Source: JBAYJY01 sp041664945 (GTDB lineage Bacteria > UBP15 > UBA6099). Taken from it: 27,858 nucleotides of DNA. A program made the position numbers and the translations under genes. Of the stretch, positions 15,579 to 23,131 are shown piece after piece; position 1 is the stretch's first letter; each line of letters opens with the position of its first letter. Location: assembly GCA_041664945.1 (NCBI GenBank), contig JBAYJY010000047.1, positions 1-27,858 of the forward strand, in the 5' to 3' direction. Below the pieces are notes generated by a model, which was given only the letters and a program-made list of their open reading frames with translations, was not told the origin of the DNA and searched no databases.

Positions 15579-18182
15579 CTACGGCTGTTTGCCGGCGATT
15601 TCGATTATGACTCCAACCGGTCCTATTGAGAGTGGAGGGTCGAAATCAATTACTATCTCATTGAGTTTTCCATACGGGCGCCGCTCGAAATTGAACTTCG
15701 CTGGAGTTCCATCGGCCAGCACGACATTCACGCCTGCGACAAGGTTTGTCGGAGGCGCTTTTACAAACAATTCGCGCACAGTCATCGGATCGTCGAAACT
15801 TATAGAGAGCGACTGATGATATTCTTTTTTCGATATAGTTTCGCTGAAATCCATCCATCCCCATGTTATTGGCGTTATCAGGGGAGCTTTGAGCGAATCC
15901 ATGTCAGAAGGCAATTGCGGCCGTAGCCACAATTTCTGAAGCGGAAGGTTGATATTAAAGCCTTCGAGCGCGAGCAAAACGTGCCACACGCCGGGCGAGG
16001 TCATATAACGGTCCGCGCCCCAGCCATATGGCTCGTTCTTAGAGAGGTCCCAGCGGAGTGGTTGGTTCCATGGCAACTGATTGACTTCATGTATGTTTTT
16101 GTAAACGCGCGAAACCGAATCCAGGCCGGCGTTAGCGAATCCGTTCATGATCGCAAGCGACGCATAGTGGCAGATCTCATAGTGCGGCCAACCGTTTTCA
16201 GATTCCGACCACCAGTTTTCGGACGGCGGATTCGGTATCGGCGATCCGTCCGTCATAAGGCCTTTCGCAACGCCGAACTCCTTCTGATTCAGTTTGCCGA
16301 TGTATTTTATTGCGCTGTCGATCCGCTCCTGCGGGAAGAGTTTTCCGAGCGCGAGGAAGTCGGCGTACCACTGCCCGGCGAGTTGTCCGTCGTGCGAGCC
16401 GCGCATAATATCCGGGCGGTCGCCGCCGTCCGGAAGCGCTGTGTCGTTATATAAAATGAAGAAGTTATCTTTGTCGTCCCAGAGCTTATCCTCGAAAGAT
16501 TTTGACGCGCGCGGCAGCAGGGACCCGTATTTTTCCGATTCGACCGGATCGTTCATCGCCGCCGCGATCTCTGAGTATGCCGCCATCGAAGCGAGGTAAA
16601 TGCCGGACGCATAGCTGTTGGCGCCGTAGAAGGCCCAATCGTCGTATGTTGTCGAGCGGCCATTTTGGTCCGGAAGCAGGTCGCCGTCATCGTCCTGTCC
16701 GAAAGTGAAAGCCATGACCTGTTTGAGTTTAGGATAAAGTTTGGCTATTTCTTCCCTGTTGCCGGTCCATAAATAGTTGCGGTAAGCCATCAAGGCGAAC
16801 TTCGGGTTGAGGTCTGTCCATTTTTTGTCTGTTGTGCCTGCGCTTGGCTTGTCGAAACGCGCGCGGCCGAGATCATGATAGATGCGGCCGGCGTCTTCAT
16901 GATGTTGCGTATCGGCGAACAGATTGATTTCCGTCTTTTCGAGCTCCGGGAAGAACAGCATAGTAGCGATCGAACTGTAAAAGCCTTGGTCGAGCGTCCC
17001 CATCATAGGGCCGCCCGGGGTTTCCATTATAGAGTATTTGCCGTCTTTGGCGTGTAGAGTGTTCGTGGTGAAGACATAAAGGTTGTTAATAAGCATCTGC
17101 TTTAACCATTCAGGAAGGTTCGAGTCGAGTATCGGTTTGTGCCACGCGTCGACCGCGCCGAGGAGATCGCGGCGTTTGGCGAGCGCGGTTTGAGCTATGG
17201 GCGCGGCGCCGCTCCATTGAGTCGCGTAGAAATTGCCCATGTTGACGCCCTCAATCGATGAGCCGCTGAAATAATCCGGGAAATACCACGAGAGCGAGAA
17301 AGCGATCTCGCGGGTCTCGCCGGGTTTGAGGGATATGCGGCAGGAAAGGGCGCCTGAATATGCTTCCGGCTCTGGGTCGATCTCTGCGCTGAGCGCGCCT
17401 CCGTTAGCGAATGTTTTCCAGAACCCGGCAAAACCCTCTGCCGTATCCGGCGCCCACATCATCGCGCCGGTATTGCCGTCTGCCGGGCAATCGACAAGCG
17501 TAACGTACGTTCCCCAGTATGATTCCGCCGTTTTCTTCAAGTATCCGAAACTGATTCCTGAAATCGAATCGGCGGGACCGGTCCTGATGAGTTTTGCAGG
17601 GTACCTGCCTGCGCGGTTCAACTGTTTTGTCGTTCCGTTCAGGTTCTCCCATGAGAATGCTATGGAGACGTTCGCGCCGCTTTGTGAAGGGTTGCTGATT
17701 TCAAAAGAAAATACCGCCGCAGGCATTCCGGACGCTTCGATGTTTCCTGGCACAACTGGCGAGAACCCGGTCATTGAAAGTTTTATCTGAGAGTCCGGGA
17801 TTATATAATCGACGTTCATTTTCGGATAAAGGCCGTCGTATGTGACAGAGTCCTGCGGCAGAAGGAGTCGCTGGGGGTCTTGAGAAATGCCTGCAAGGTT
17901 AAGTTGGGAATCTGTTTGAAGCAGATACGAAGAGGACGCGGAGTTCTGTTCGATATTGACTGCGAAGAGCGAACCGGTAGCAAAAGTGACGCGTTCTGAC
18001 TGGCTGTGGTTGTTATTAATCGTGATATTTGCGAAGCGGCCGTCCGGGAGAATTTCGAGCGAGCCGGTTCCGATTCCGCCGAGCGGAACGCCGTTCAGTT
18101 GGCCGGGTTTCGCAATGAAAGCGAATGCCGGCGCCGCACAAGTCAGTATGATGATCGCGAGAGCCAGAAATATTTTTTTCAT
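15579..18182 (-). CDS. Secreted GH116-type glycosidase
   Basis: An exported 867-residue glycosidase resembling family GH116, which includes bacterial beta-glucosidases, beta-xylosidases and human GBA2. A signal peptide covers residues 1-21 (cut after APAFA). GVPLGGIGTGSLEILPDGRF (31-50) is the family opening of the N-terminal beta-sandwich, which runs to about 310. An (alpha/alpha)6 barrel follows. E387 in METPGG, followed by TLDQGFYSS and LFFPELE, sits where the family nucleophile is found, and D514 in TTYDDW fits the acid/base. Near the C-terminus GWGADRYMTSPG matches the family. GGAG lies five bases before the ATG at 18182. It is the first gene of the FGGY kinase and glycyl radical enzyme set. 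GBA2-like relatives are intracellular, so export is a notable trait. The sugar preference (glucose, xylose, GlcNAc) is not readable. Confidence 0.85.
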   Translation of the reverse strand: MKKIFLALAIIILTCAAPAFAFIAKPGQLNGVPLGGIGTGSLEILPDGRFANITINNNHSQSERVTFATGSLFAVNIEQNSASSSYLLQTDSQLNLAGISQDPQRLLLPQDSVTYDGLYPKMNVDYIIPDSQIKLSMTGFSPVVPGNIEASGMPAAVFSFEISNPSQSGANVSIAFSWENLNGTTKQLNRAGRYPAKLIRTGPADSISGISFGYLKKTAESYWGTYVTLVDCPADGNTGAMMWAPDTAEGFAGFWKTFANGGALSAEIDPEPEAYSGALSCRISLKPGETREIAFSLSWYFPDYFSGSSIEGVNMGNFYATQWSGAAPIAQTALAKRRDLLGAVDAWHKPILDSNLPEWLKQMLINNLYVFTTNTLHAKDGKYSIMETPGGPMMGTLDQGFYSSIATMLFFPELEKTEINLFADTQHHEDAGRIYHDLGRARFDKPSAGTTDKKWTDLNPKFALMAYRNYLWTGNREEIAKLYPKLKQVMAFTFGQDDDGDLLPDQNGRSTTYDDWAFYGANSYASGIYLASMAAYSEIAAAMNDPVESEKYGSLLPRASKSFEDKLWDDKDNFFILYNDTALPDGGDRPDIMRGSHDGQLAGQWYADFLALGKLFPQERIDSAIKYIGKLNQKEFGVAKGLMTDGSPIPNPPSENWWSESENGWPHYEICHYASLAIMNGFANAGLDSVSRVYKNIHEVNQLPWNQPLRWDLSKNEPYGWGADRYMTSPGVWHVLLALEGFNINLPLQKLWLRPQLPSDMDSLKAPLITPITWGWMDFSETISKKEYHQSLSISFDDPMTVRELFVKAPPTNLVAGVNVVLADGTPAKFNFERRPYGKLNEIVIDFDPPLSIGPVGVIIEIAGKQP

Positions 18183-18306
18183 TTACACTCCATAATGCAT
18201 TTCAACAAAGCGGAATTATATCAAATAAAAAACAATATCAAAACAATCGGGGCTGAATCGGAAGAATAGGACGTTTGTTTTGCGAGGAACGAAAGATATG
18301 AAAACG

Positions 18307-19152
18307 TCAGCTTTGATATATGTAAAAATAATAAATTATCACATATGTCAGAGGGAGAACGAAAAAGACGCCGTCAAAGCGGTCGAGAACGCCGCCGTGG
18401 GCCTTAAGCAGCGTGCCGGAATCTTTGACGTCGAAGCGGCGCTTGAGGCTCGATTCGAAGAGGTCGCCGGCCGTGCAGAAAAGAGGGAGCAGGATTCCGA
18501 GCATGAAAATCATTGAGAGCGGCAGGCGAAGTACAGTTCCGAAAATATACATTGCCGCCATGGAGGAAGCCACGCCGCCGATGAGACCTTCGATAGTTTT
18601 CTTTCCGCTGATGTTCGGCGCGAGTTTGTCTTTCCCGAGCAACTTGCCGGTGAGGTATGCGCCGGTATCGGAGGCCCATGCGGCGACGAACGGCAGCAGG
18701 AAAAGATAGTCGAAGGGCGTGATGCCCCTGAATTTCAAATCGTGAATTTTTTGAAGCCCGACGGCGAAACTCAAGGCGCCGCCTATGTAGAGGCCGCCGA
18801 ACGCCGCAATAAGCAGCATTGTGAGTTGTTTGCGGTATGTCGTCTGTTTTGATTGTATGACCTTAAGCAAAAAAAGAACGAGGAAACTCAAAATCATAAA
18901 GTTGTTATATGTTTCGAGCGGTTTGAAATATGCGACGGCAAAGAAAGCCGCCGCTATCCCGTATCCTATGATTTTGTATGGGCGGTAACCGCCGCGTTCG
19001 ACGAGGTTGAAGAACTCCCAAAGAGCGAAAGACGCGAAGAATGCAAAAACCAGCATGAACGTGAAGTTGCTGTACCACGCCAAAAACAAACCGACCAACC
19101 CGGCGCCGAGAGCGACTGTCAGCCTCGATATAAAGTCGCGTTTAAAGGACAT
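18307..19152 (-). CDS. cdsA: Phosphatidate cytidylyltransferase
   Basis: An integral membrane enzyme that makes CDP-diacylglycerol from phosphatidic acid and CTP, the branch point of phospholipid synthesis. The 281 residues hold about seven or eight hydrophobic segments. Near the C-terminus is the CDP-alcohol signature: SSLKRRFDVKDSG, then AHGGVLDRFDG, with the paired Asp residues intact. The usual Pro-Gly before HGG reads Lys-Ala. Full family length. There is no Shine-Dalgarno sequence before the ATG at 19152; instead the upstream small open frame ends inside the first codons (stop at 19142-19144), which suggests translational coupling. The usual neighbours uppS and dxr are not in view, so the gene appears as a two-gene unit with the small membrane protein. 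Confidence 0.92.
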   Translation of the reverse strand: MSFKRDFISRLTVALGAGLVGLFLAWYSNFTFMLVFAFFASFALWEFFNLVERGGYRPYKIIGYGIAAAFFAVAYFKPLETYNNFMILSFLVLFLLKVIQSKQTTYRKQLTMLLIAAFGGLYIGGALSFAVGLQKIHDLKFRGITPFDYLFLLPFVAAWASDTGAYLTGKLLGKDKLAPNISGKKTIEGLIGGVASSMAAMYIFGTVLRLPLSMIFMLGILLPLFCTAGDLFESSLKRRFDVKDSGTLLKAHGGVLDRFDGVFFVLPLTYVIIYYFYIYQS

Positions 19153-19306
19153 ATTTCATCAACTGAGATGCGCTGTAAATAAGCAACCCCGTGGCGGACA
19201 TGAAAAATACGCCCGCCAACAGTCCTATCACTCCTGACAGGATGTACCGTTTCATCCGTTCCGTTGCTTCTGTTTCTGACTTGATTAGAAGTTTGATGAT
19301 TGTAAT
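19142..19306 (-). CDS. Small membrane protein, probable ATT start, overlapping cdsA
   Basis: A 54-residue frame that I read directly from the sequence. AAGGAGG, a perfect Shine-Dalgarno match, lies seven bases before an ATT codon. From that codon the protein reads as a charged amphipathic part (TIIKLLIKSETEATER) followed by one long hydrophobic segment (about 22-50) with a short basic end. No ATG, GTG or TTG is placed to use that ribosome site in this frame. The alternative start is the ATG at 19255, giving 37 residues with a poor ribosome site. The stop falls 11 bases inside cdsA, which has no ribosome site of its own, so translation of cdsA probably depends on this frame. The topology resembles small phage-holin-like membrane proteins, but I do not recognise a family. 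Confidence 0.6.
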   Translation of the reverse strand: MTIIKLLIKSETEATERMKRYILSGVIGLLAGVFFMSATGLLIYSASQLMKYVL

Positions 19307-19313
19307 GGCAGCG

Positions 19314-19320
19314 CCTCCTT
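19314..19320 (-). promoter_or_regulatory. Strong ribosome binding site before an ATT start
   Basis: AAGGAGG on the minus strand, the full anti-16S match, with seven bases to the ATT at 19306. It decides the start of the small membrane protein, because no standard start codon lies at a usable distance in the open frame. Confidence 0.65.
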
Positions 19321-19341
19321 CGGAATCGCGTTCCTGAATTT

Positions 19342-19406
19342 CATACTACCATTCTCTCAAACTATATCGAGCCCGGATTTCACCCGATTGAAAACATACT
19401 ATCATT
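19342..19406 (-). repeat. Duplicated 12-base extended -10 region
   Basis: CATACTATCATT (19395-19406) and CATACTACCATT (19342-19353) on the plus strand differ at one base and are 53 bases apart, about five helical turns. Read on the minus strand each is an extended -10 (TGnTAGTAT). This could be tandem promoters or two operator half-sites. Confidence 0.35.
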
Positions 19407-19424
19407 TCGACTGCTTAATAACAA
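19396..19424 (-). promoter_or_regulatory. Candidate promoter for the small membrane protein and cdsA
   Basis: On the minus strand TTGTTA (19419-19424) is followed after 17 bases by TAGTAT (19396-19401), which is preceded by TGA as an extended -10. A near-identical 12-base copy of the -10 region (one mismatch) lies at 19342-19353, closer to the gene, and could be a second start. Confidence 0.45.
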
Positions 19425-19446
19425 TTTCCCCGGATACTTTTTTTTA

Positions 19447-19508
19447 TTGTAACCTTTTTGTAAATATTTGTAAATTGTTTATCCGAAAATAGCCATAATT
19501 GATTGTAA
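19447..19508 (+). repeat. Four TTGTAA hexamers before the YkgJ-type gene
   Basis: TTGTAA occurs at 19447-19452, 19458-19463, 19468-19473 and 19503-19508, with offsets of 11, 10 and 35 bases. The first and last copies share TTGTAACC or a close form. Spacing near the helical repeat suggests a binding site array, but the region is AT-rich and chance is not excluded. CATAAT at 19494-19499 is a possible -10. Confidence 0.3.
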
Positions 19509-19522
19509 CCGTTTGAATCCGG

Positions 19523-20266
19523 ATGTTAACAGAAAACAAAAGAGGATATCTTGCTGAATTGATGGATTTAGCATGTTTTATTGAATTATCTCGCGCGAAG
19601 AGACAAAATATTGTTGTGGAAATGCATTTAACGGAAAAGTCAGTATTTCATTTCGAGTGCAGGAAGTGCGGCGTATGTTGTGGCAGCGGGCTTGAAATTT
19701 ATCTGAATTCTCTGGATGTCTGGAAACTCAGAAATCATTTACGGATGCCGAGCGGCGAGACTATTGAAAAATATTTGTCTGTGGAACGGCGCGCGGAATA
19801 CGGCTCGTTTCCTCTATGTCTTATACGCCATGCAGAAGAGCGCTGCCGGTTTCAAGACGAGCGGTTGTGCTCGATTCATCCGGCGAGACCCGCGAGTTGC
19901 CGGCTATTTCCGGTGACACATTTACATGGCTGGGATGGAAAAACATTCTTTGAGCTTGCCAGTGATTTCGATTTCTGTAAAGGCGGTGAAGGCGCCCCGG
20001 AGATTACTCTTGAAAGCTGGCTCTCGGCAAATTCTATCGCCGATTACGAAAAAGTGATTGAGATACAAAAAAGCCTGACTCCATTGCTGAGAGCGCGTCT
20101 CAAAGACAGCGAAATGGATTTTTTGTTTAGAATTCTGTTCGATTTCGACGCGGCAGACGGATTTCCATTCCGAGGCGAATATCCGGACGACCGATGGTCG
20201 GCGGAAGCTGCGCTTGAATGGATCGAGCGGGAGACGCTGAATTTCATGGCTGGAATCAAAAAATAA
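19523..20266 (+). CDS. YkgJ-family cysteine-cluster protein (zinc/iron-binding)
   Basis: A 247-residue protein with the YkgJ-type cysteine cluster, a small metal-binding fold of unclear biochemical role. In the numbering from the ATG at 19523, C46, C49, C52 and C53 form CRKCGVCC. C108 and C116 follow, and RPASCRLFP (122-130) gives C126, the family's closing motif. The rest is helical with several acidic and aromatic residues and no membrane segment. The start is uncertain: no good ribosome site precedes 19523, 19562 or 19622, and many relatives begin close to the first CxxC, which would favour 19622. It is followed 18 bases later by a gamma-glutamylcyclotransferase-like gene, suggesting one transcript. 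The exact function is unknown. Confidence 0.8.
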   Translation: MLTENKRGYLAELMDLACFIELSRAKRQNIVVEMHLTEKSVFHFECRKCGVCCGSGLEIYLNSLDVWKLRNHLRMPSGETIEKYLSVERRAEYGSFPLCLIRHAEERCRFQDERLCSIHPARPASCRLFPVTHLHGWDGKTFFELASDFDFCKGGEGAPEITLESWLSANSIADYEKVIEIQKSLTPLLRARLKDSEMDFLFRILFDFDAADGFPFRGEYPDDRWSAEAALEWIERETLNFMAGIKK

Positions 20267-20284
20267 TAGTCTGGAGGCGCGGAT

Positions 20285-20686
20285 ATGTATGGCGTCATTT
20301 TGATTAAGGAAATATTTGCGGTAGTGATTCACGGCGAGGGCCGGTTCGTCGATCCGAGAGAAAGCGAGTCGCGGGTTTTCGTATGCGGATCGCTGATGGA
20401 CCCGGCATTCGTGGCGGGATTGCTCGGACACGAAATCGCAATGACGCCGGCGGCTGCGAATGGCTTCAGTCGAGGATGGGGCGAATCAACCGGCAAAAAA
20501 TTTCATTTTCTCCAACGTGACGCGACAGGGATGGTCTCCGGAATGGCGCTTCTCGGCCTGAGCGCCGCTGATATTTCACGGCTGGAAGAATTCGAGCAGG
20601 CGCCGGCTGTGCGCCAACGCGCTGATATTGAAATGATCATCGGCGACATCAGTCTCGCCGGGCATACTTATTTGAAAAAAATATGA
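20285..20686 (+). CDS. AIG2-like gamma-glutamylcyclotransferase fold protein
   Basis: A 133-residue protein of the GGCT/AIG2-like fold. Members turn gamma-glutamyl-amino acids into 5-oxoproline, or act on related gamma-glutamylamines. VFVCGSLMDPAFVAGLLG (31-48) corresponds to the family YGSL loop, with Cys in place of Tyr. RLEEFEQAP (99-107) carries the likely catalytic Glu, best placed at E104. GGAGG lies seven bases before the ATG at 20285. The chain ends soon after the last beta-strand (HTYLKKI), so it is short but complete for this fold. The first 25 residues lack family similarity and might be an extension. It sits 18 bases behind the YkgJ-type gene. The true substrate is not known. Confidence 0.75.
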   Translation: MYGVILIKEIFAVVIHGEGRFVDPRESESRVFVCGSLMDPAFVAGLLGHEIAMTPAAANGFSRGWGESTGKKFHFLQRDATGMVSGMALLGLSAADISRLEEFEQAPAVRQRADIEMIIGDISLAGHTYLKKI

Positions 20687-20747
20687 AAGTAAATCGCGCA
20701 TCGGATCATTAGGAATTATATAATAGACAGGCTGTTGTAAGACTTCG

Positions 20748-20776
20748 TTGACAGGCGTTTACAGCAGTGATAGATT
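20748..20776 (+). promoter_or_regulatory. Sigma70-type promoter for the solute-binding protein operon
   Basis: TTGACA (20748-20753, perfect) and TAGATT (20771-20776, four of six) are separated by exactly 17 bases. Transcription would begin near 20783 and leave a leader of about 58 bases before the ATG at 20841. This is the best promoter in the window. Confidence 0.65.
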
Positions 20777-20840
20777 AGGAAACAATAATTGAAATGTTTA
20801 GGCCGGGACTGCAAAAATCTAAAAAGGCAAGGTGATCGGC

Positions 20841-21809
20841 ATGAAATCGAAAAAAACTTTTAGAGTTGTTTTGACTGCGTCTCTAATAGCGGCATTGGCG
20901 TTCGGGCTTTTCGCGGCAAGGATGAAATCCGCGGGTAAGCCCTTGGTTTTTAGTACGCCGACTCTTATCGAACTCGCAGACACAAGCCTCGGAAAGATGA
21001 TTTCCGACATAACAGTTGTCTTAGGGCAGAAGACGGGACTGGACATCTCCATGAGCCGTCCGATATATGACCACGGCGACAACGCAACTCTTATTGTGTT
21101 GAACGCGCTTAAACAAAACAAAGCGCAGATGGGTTATGTGAACGGGCTTGAATACGCGGACCTGATGGGCAAATACCCGAAACTGTTCCGCCCCGAATTT
21201 ACAATTACGTTTAATGGAAAAAAGAACAGGGAAATATGCGCGTATGTGGCTAAAAACAGCCCCGTGACGGATGTTAAGGGGACGAAGGGGCTCGTATGGG
21301 GCGGCGAAGACACTTACCCGGCCCGCATGTTATTGCATGAAAACGATATAGACGTTCCGCTCGCATCTTTCTTCAAGCAGGTGAAGTACATCAAAACAAG
21401 CCCGGTGCCGAGCGCGCTGGAAAAGATTGTTAAAGGCGATGTTGATGTGATAACAATTGAAAAGGCGCTTATGAAACTGAGCGGCGGAGTGACAGGCGAC
21501 GACAAAAAACAGATCTCAGCCGCTAATGTCGTGAAGGAAGTCGGATGCACGACTTTCGACAACAACTGGATTTTCGGTTACCGTTACGACGTGCCGGAGG
21601 AAGTTTCGAAAAAGATCACTCAGACAATGTTGGGCGCGCATAAGGACAAGGCTTTCAAGAGTTTCCAGTTCATGTTCATAGCGATTAAAGGCAATTTCGT
21701 TCCTTTCAACGACGCAGATTTCGCGAGGACGCTCGAAATCAAAAAGATCAAGGATAAGTTCAATTGGGAGAAAGAGCGGAACGAGCACGACAAGAAGTAT
21801 AAAAAGTAG
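20841..21809 (+). CDS. PhnD-like periplasmic solute-binding protein
   Basis: A 322-residue exported protein of the phosphate/phosphonate (PhnD-like) binding-protein type. The N-terminus MKSKKTFRVVLTASLIAA is a signal peptide or membrane anchor ending near residue 27. VFSTPTLIELADTSLGK and a run rich in GYVNGLEYADLMGKYPKL follow, matching the two-lobe binding fold. Residues near 185-215 (PVPSALEKIVKGDVDVITIE) form the expected hinge. The ATG at 20841 is chosen over the GTG at 20832, because AAGGT sits eight bases before it. No ABC permease or ATPase gene is nearby, so it may serve a distant transporter or act as a sensor. The next gene, 29 bases later, encodes a sugar isomerase/epimerase. The ligand is not known; phosphonate is only the name of the fold's best-studied member. 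Confidence 0.75.
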   Translation: MKSKKTFRVVLTASLIAALAFGLFAARMKSAGKPLVFSTPTLIELADTSLGKMISDITVVLGQKTGLDISMSRPIYDHGDNATLIVLNALKQNKAQMGYVNGLEYADLMGKYPKLFRPEFTITFNGKKNREICAYVAKNSPVTDVKGTKGLVWGGEDTYPARMLLHENDIDVPLASFFKQVKYIKTSPVPSALEKIVKGDVDVITIEKALMKLSGGVTGDDKKQISAANVVKEVGCTTFDNNWIFGYRYDVPEEVSKKITQTMLGAHKDKAFKSFQFMFIAIKGNFVPFNDADFARTLEIKKIKDKFNWEKERNEHDKKYKK

Positions 21810-21838
21810 TCTGTCAAAAAGACAGATAAGGATAACGG

Positions 21839-22750
21839 ATGTTTCAAGAGAACGTTTATTTCGGACTTGTTCAGAATCTGTTGGCGTTTCCCGGTTGGCG
21901 CGGCGAGACGGACGAAGGACTGGAAATTTCGCGGCGTCTTCTGGCGGACCCGTTTTTTGAGGCGGTCGAGATAGGCTGGATAGCGAACGAAGATTACAGG
22001 AAACAGATTCGGAAGTGGATCGCCGGCGGCGGCAAGGAAGTGACATACTGCTGTGGGCCGGTTGCGTTCGGCGAAGGGCTTGATCTGAATTCACGCGAAG
22101 AATCTTTGCGCGTGAAATCCATTGAGCGGCTTAAAGAACTTGCTGACGATGCCGCGGATTTCGGCGCGAAAATTCTTGTGATATCCAGCGGAGCGAACGT
22201 CGAATCCACAAAACGCGGAGAGGCTTTCCGCCTGCTGACAGACTCGGTCGGAAAATTATGCGATTTCTGCCGAGAGATCAGGCCCGATAAGCCTCTCGTG
22301 GTTTCGGTTGAATTATTCGATTCGGAAATTGACAAAAAGCTGCTTCTCGGACCTGTTGAAGATGCAATCCGCTTTGCCGAGCGCATGGTGAAGGACCACA
22401 CGAATTTTTCGCTTACTCTCGATCTGAGCCACTTGCCGATGATGGGCCTGACGGCGGAAACCGCCGTGCCTTTCTGCATGCCGTTTTTACAGCACATTCA
22501 CGTGGGAAACTGCGTCATCAAGGATACGAATCATCCGAAATACGGCGACAAGCATCCTGTTTTTGGAATAGAGGGCGGTGAAACAGGGCGCGCCGAGGTT
22601 CAGAATTTCCTTAAAGTTCTCGGCGCCAACGGATACGACAGAAAGCGAGTCCCGACGCGGCGTCCGGTCATCATCACAGAAGTGATCGCGTCGCCGGACG
22701 ATAATGTTTTCGAACTTGTGGATGAAATAAAAGCAGCGCTCAGGAAGTAA
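21839..22750 (+). CDS. TIM-barrel sugar isomerase/epimerase (AP endonuclease 2 fold)
   Basis: A 303-residue metal-dependent (beta/alpha)8 barrel of the xylose isomerase-like superfamily, whose members convert keto- and aldo-sugars or epimerise them. The metal ligands are in place: E158 (SVELF), D195 (TLDLSH), H221 (HIHVGN) and E281 (ITEVIA). H198 beside D195 is also typical. The cofactor would be Mn, Mg or Zn. AAGGATAACGG precedes the ATG at 21839 at a normal distance. It follows the PhnD-like binding protein by 29 bases and is probably on the same transcript. Its gene ends 18 bases from the facing membrane-protein pair. The substrate is unknown; hydroxypyruvate-, tagatose- and inosose-type activities cannot be told apart. 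Confidence 0.82.
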   Translation: MFQENVYFGLVQNLLAFPGWRGETDEGLEISRRLLADPFFEAVEIGWIANEDYRKQIRKWIAGGGKEVTYCCGPVAFGEGLDLNSREESLRVKSIERLKELADDAADFGAKILVISSGANVESTKRGEAFRLLTDSVGKLCDFCREIRPDKPLVVSVELFDSEIDKKLLLGPVEDAIRFAERMVKDHTNFSLTLDLSHLPMMGLTAETAVPFCMPFLQHIHVGNCVIKDTNHPKYGDKHPVFGIEGGETGRAEVQNFLKVLGANGYDRKRVPTRRPVIITEVIASPDDNVFELVDEIKAALRK

Positions 22751-22768
22751 GGGCGGGCCTGTTGCCGT

Positions 22769-23131
22769 TCAGCTTCTCGAAATCAGAAAAACCCCGAAAA
22801 GTATAATAAAGACGCCGAACCACCGGAGAGGCGTTACGTTTTCCCTGAAGAATATTTTTGAATATACCAGAATGATCGCGAAGTTCAGGCTCATGATCGG
22901 ATAGGCAAGGCTGACATCGAGTTTGGAAATCGCGGCAAGATATAAAACCATCCCTGAAAAATAGGCGGCGATCGCGAGAAAAAATGACGGCGCGCGAAGC
23001 AGTTTTCCGAGGTGCGATAGAAGCGATGTCGAAACGAAATCGACGCCTTCAAGCCGTGTAACGGTCACTTTCAGAAGAATCTCGCCGCAGACCACGCAGA
23101 AAATAGATGTCAGAAGGATAATGAAGGCCAT
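22769..23131 (-). CDS. Small DMT/EamA-type membrane protein, second of a pair
   Basis: A 120-residue protein with four hydrophobic helices, the size and shape of small multidrug resistance or ArnE/ArnF-type half transporters. The last two helices contain LAYPIMSLNFAIILVYS and RWFGVFIILFGVFLISRS, as in the EamA family, and E76-N77 follow in FFRENV. It overlaps the end of the partner gene by one base (TGATG), so the two are translationally coupled. Such pairs form antiparallel heterodimers in known SMR systems. Possible roles are efflux, or flipping of a lipid-linked sugar; no neighbouring gene decides between these. Start ATG at 23131. Confidence 0.82.
   Translation of the reverse strand: MAFIILLTSIFCVVCGEILLKVTVTRLEGVDFVSTSLLSHLGKLLRAPSFFLAIAAYFSGMVLYLAAISKLDVSLAYPIMSLNFAIILVYSKIFFRENVTPLRWFGVFIILFGVFLISRS

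Noticed and set aside
20832..20840. GTG start nine bases before the solute-binding protein ATG
   Set aside because: It overlaps the ribosome site; the ATG at 20841 has proper spacing and begins a normal signal peptide.
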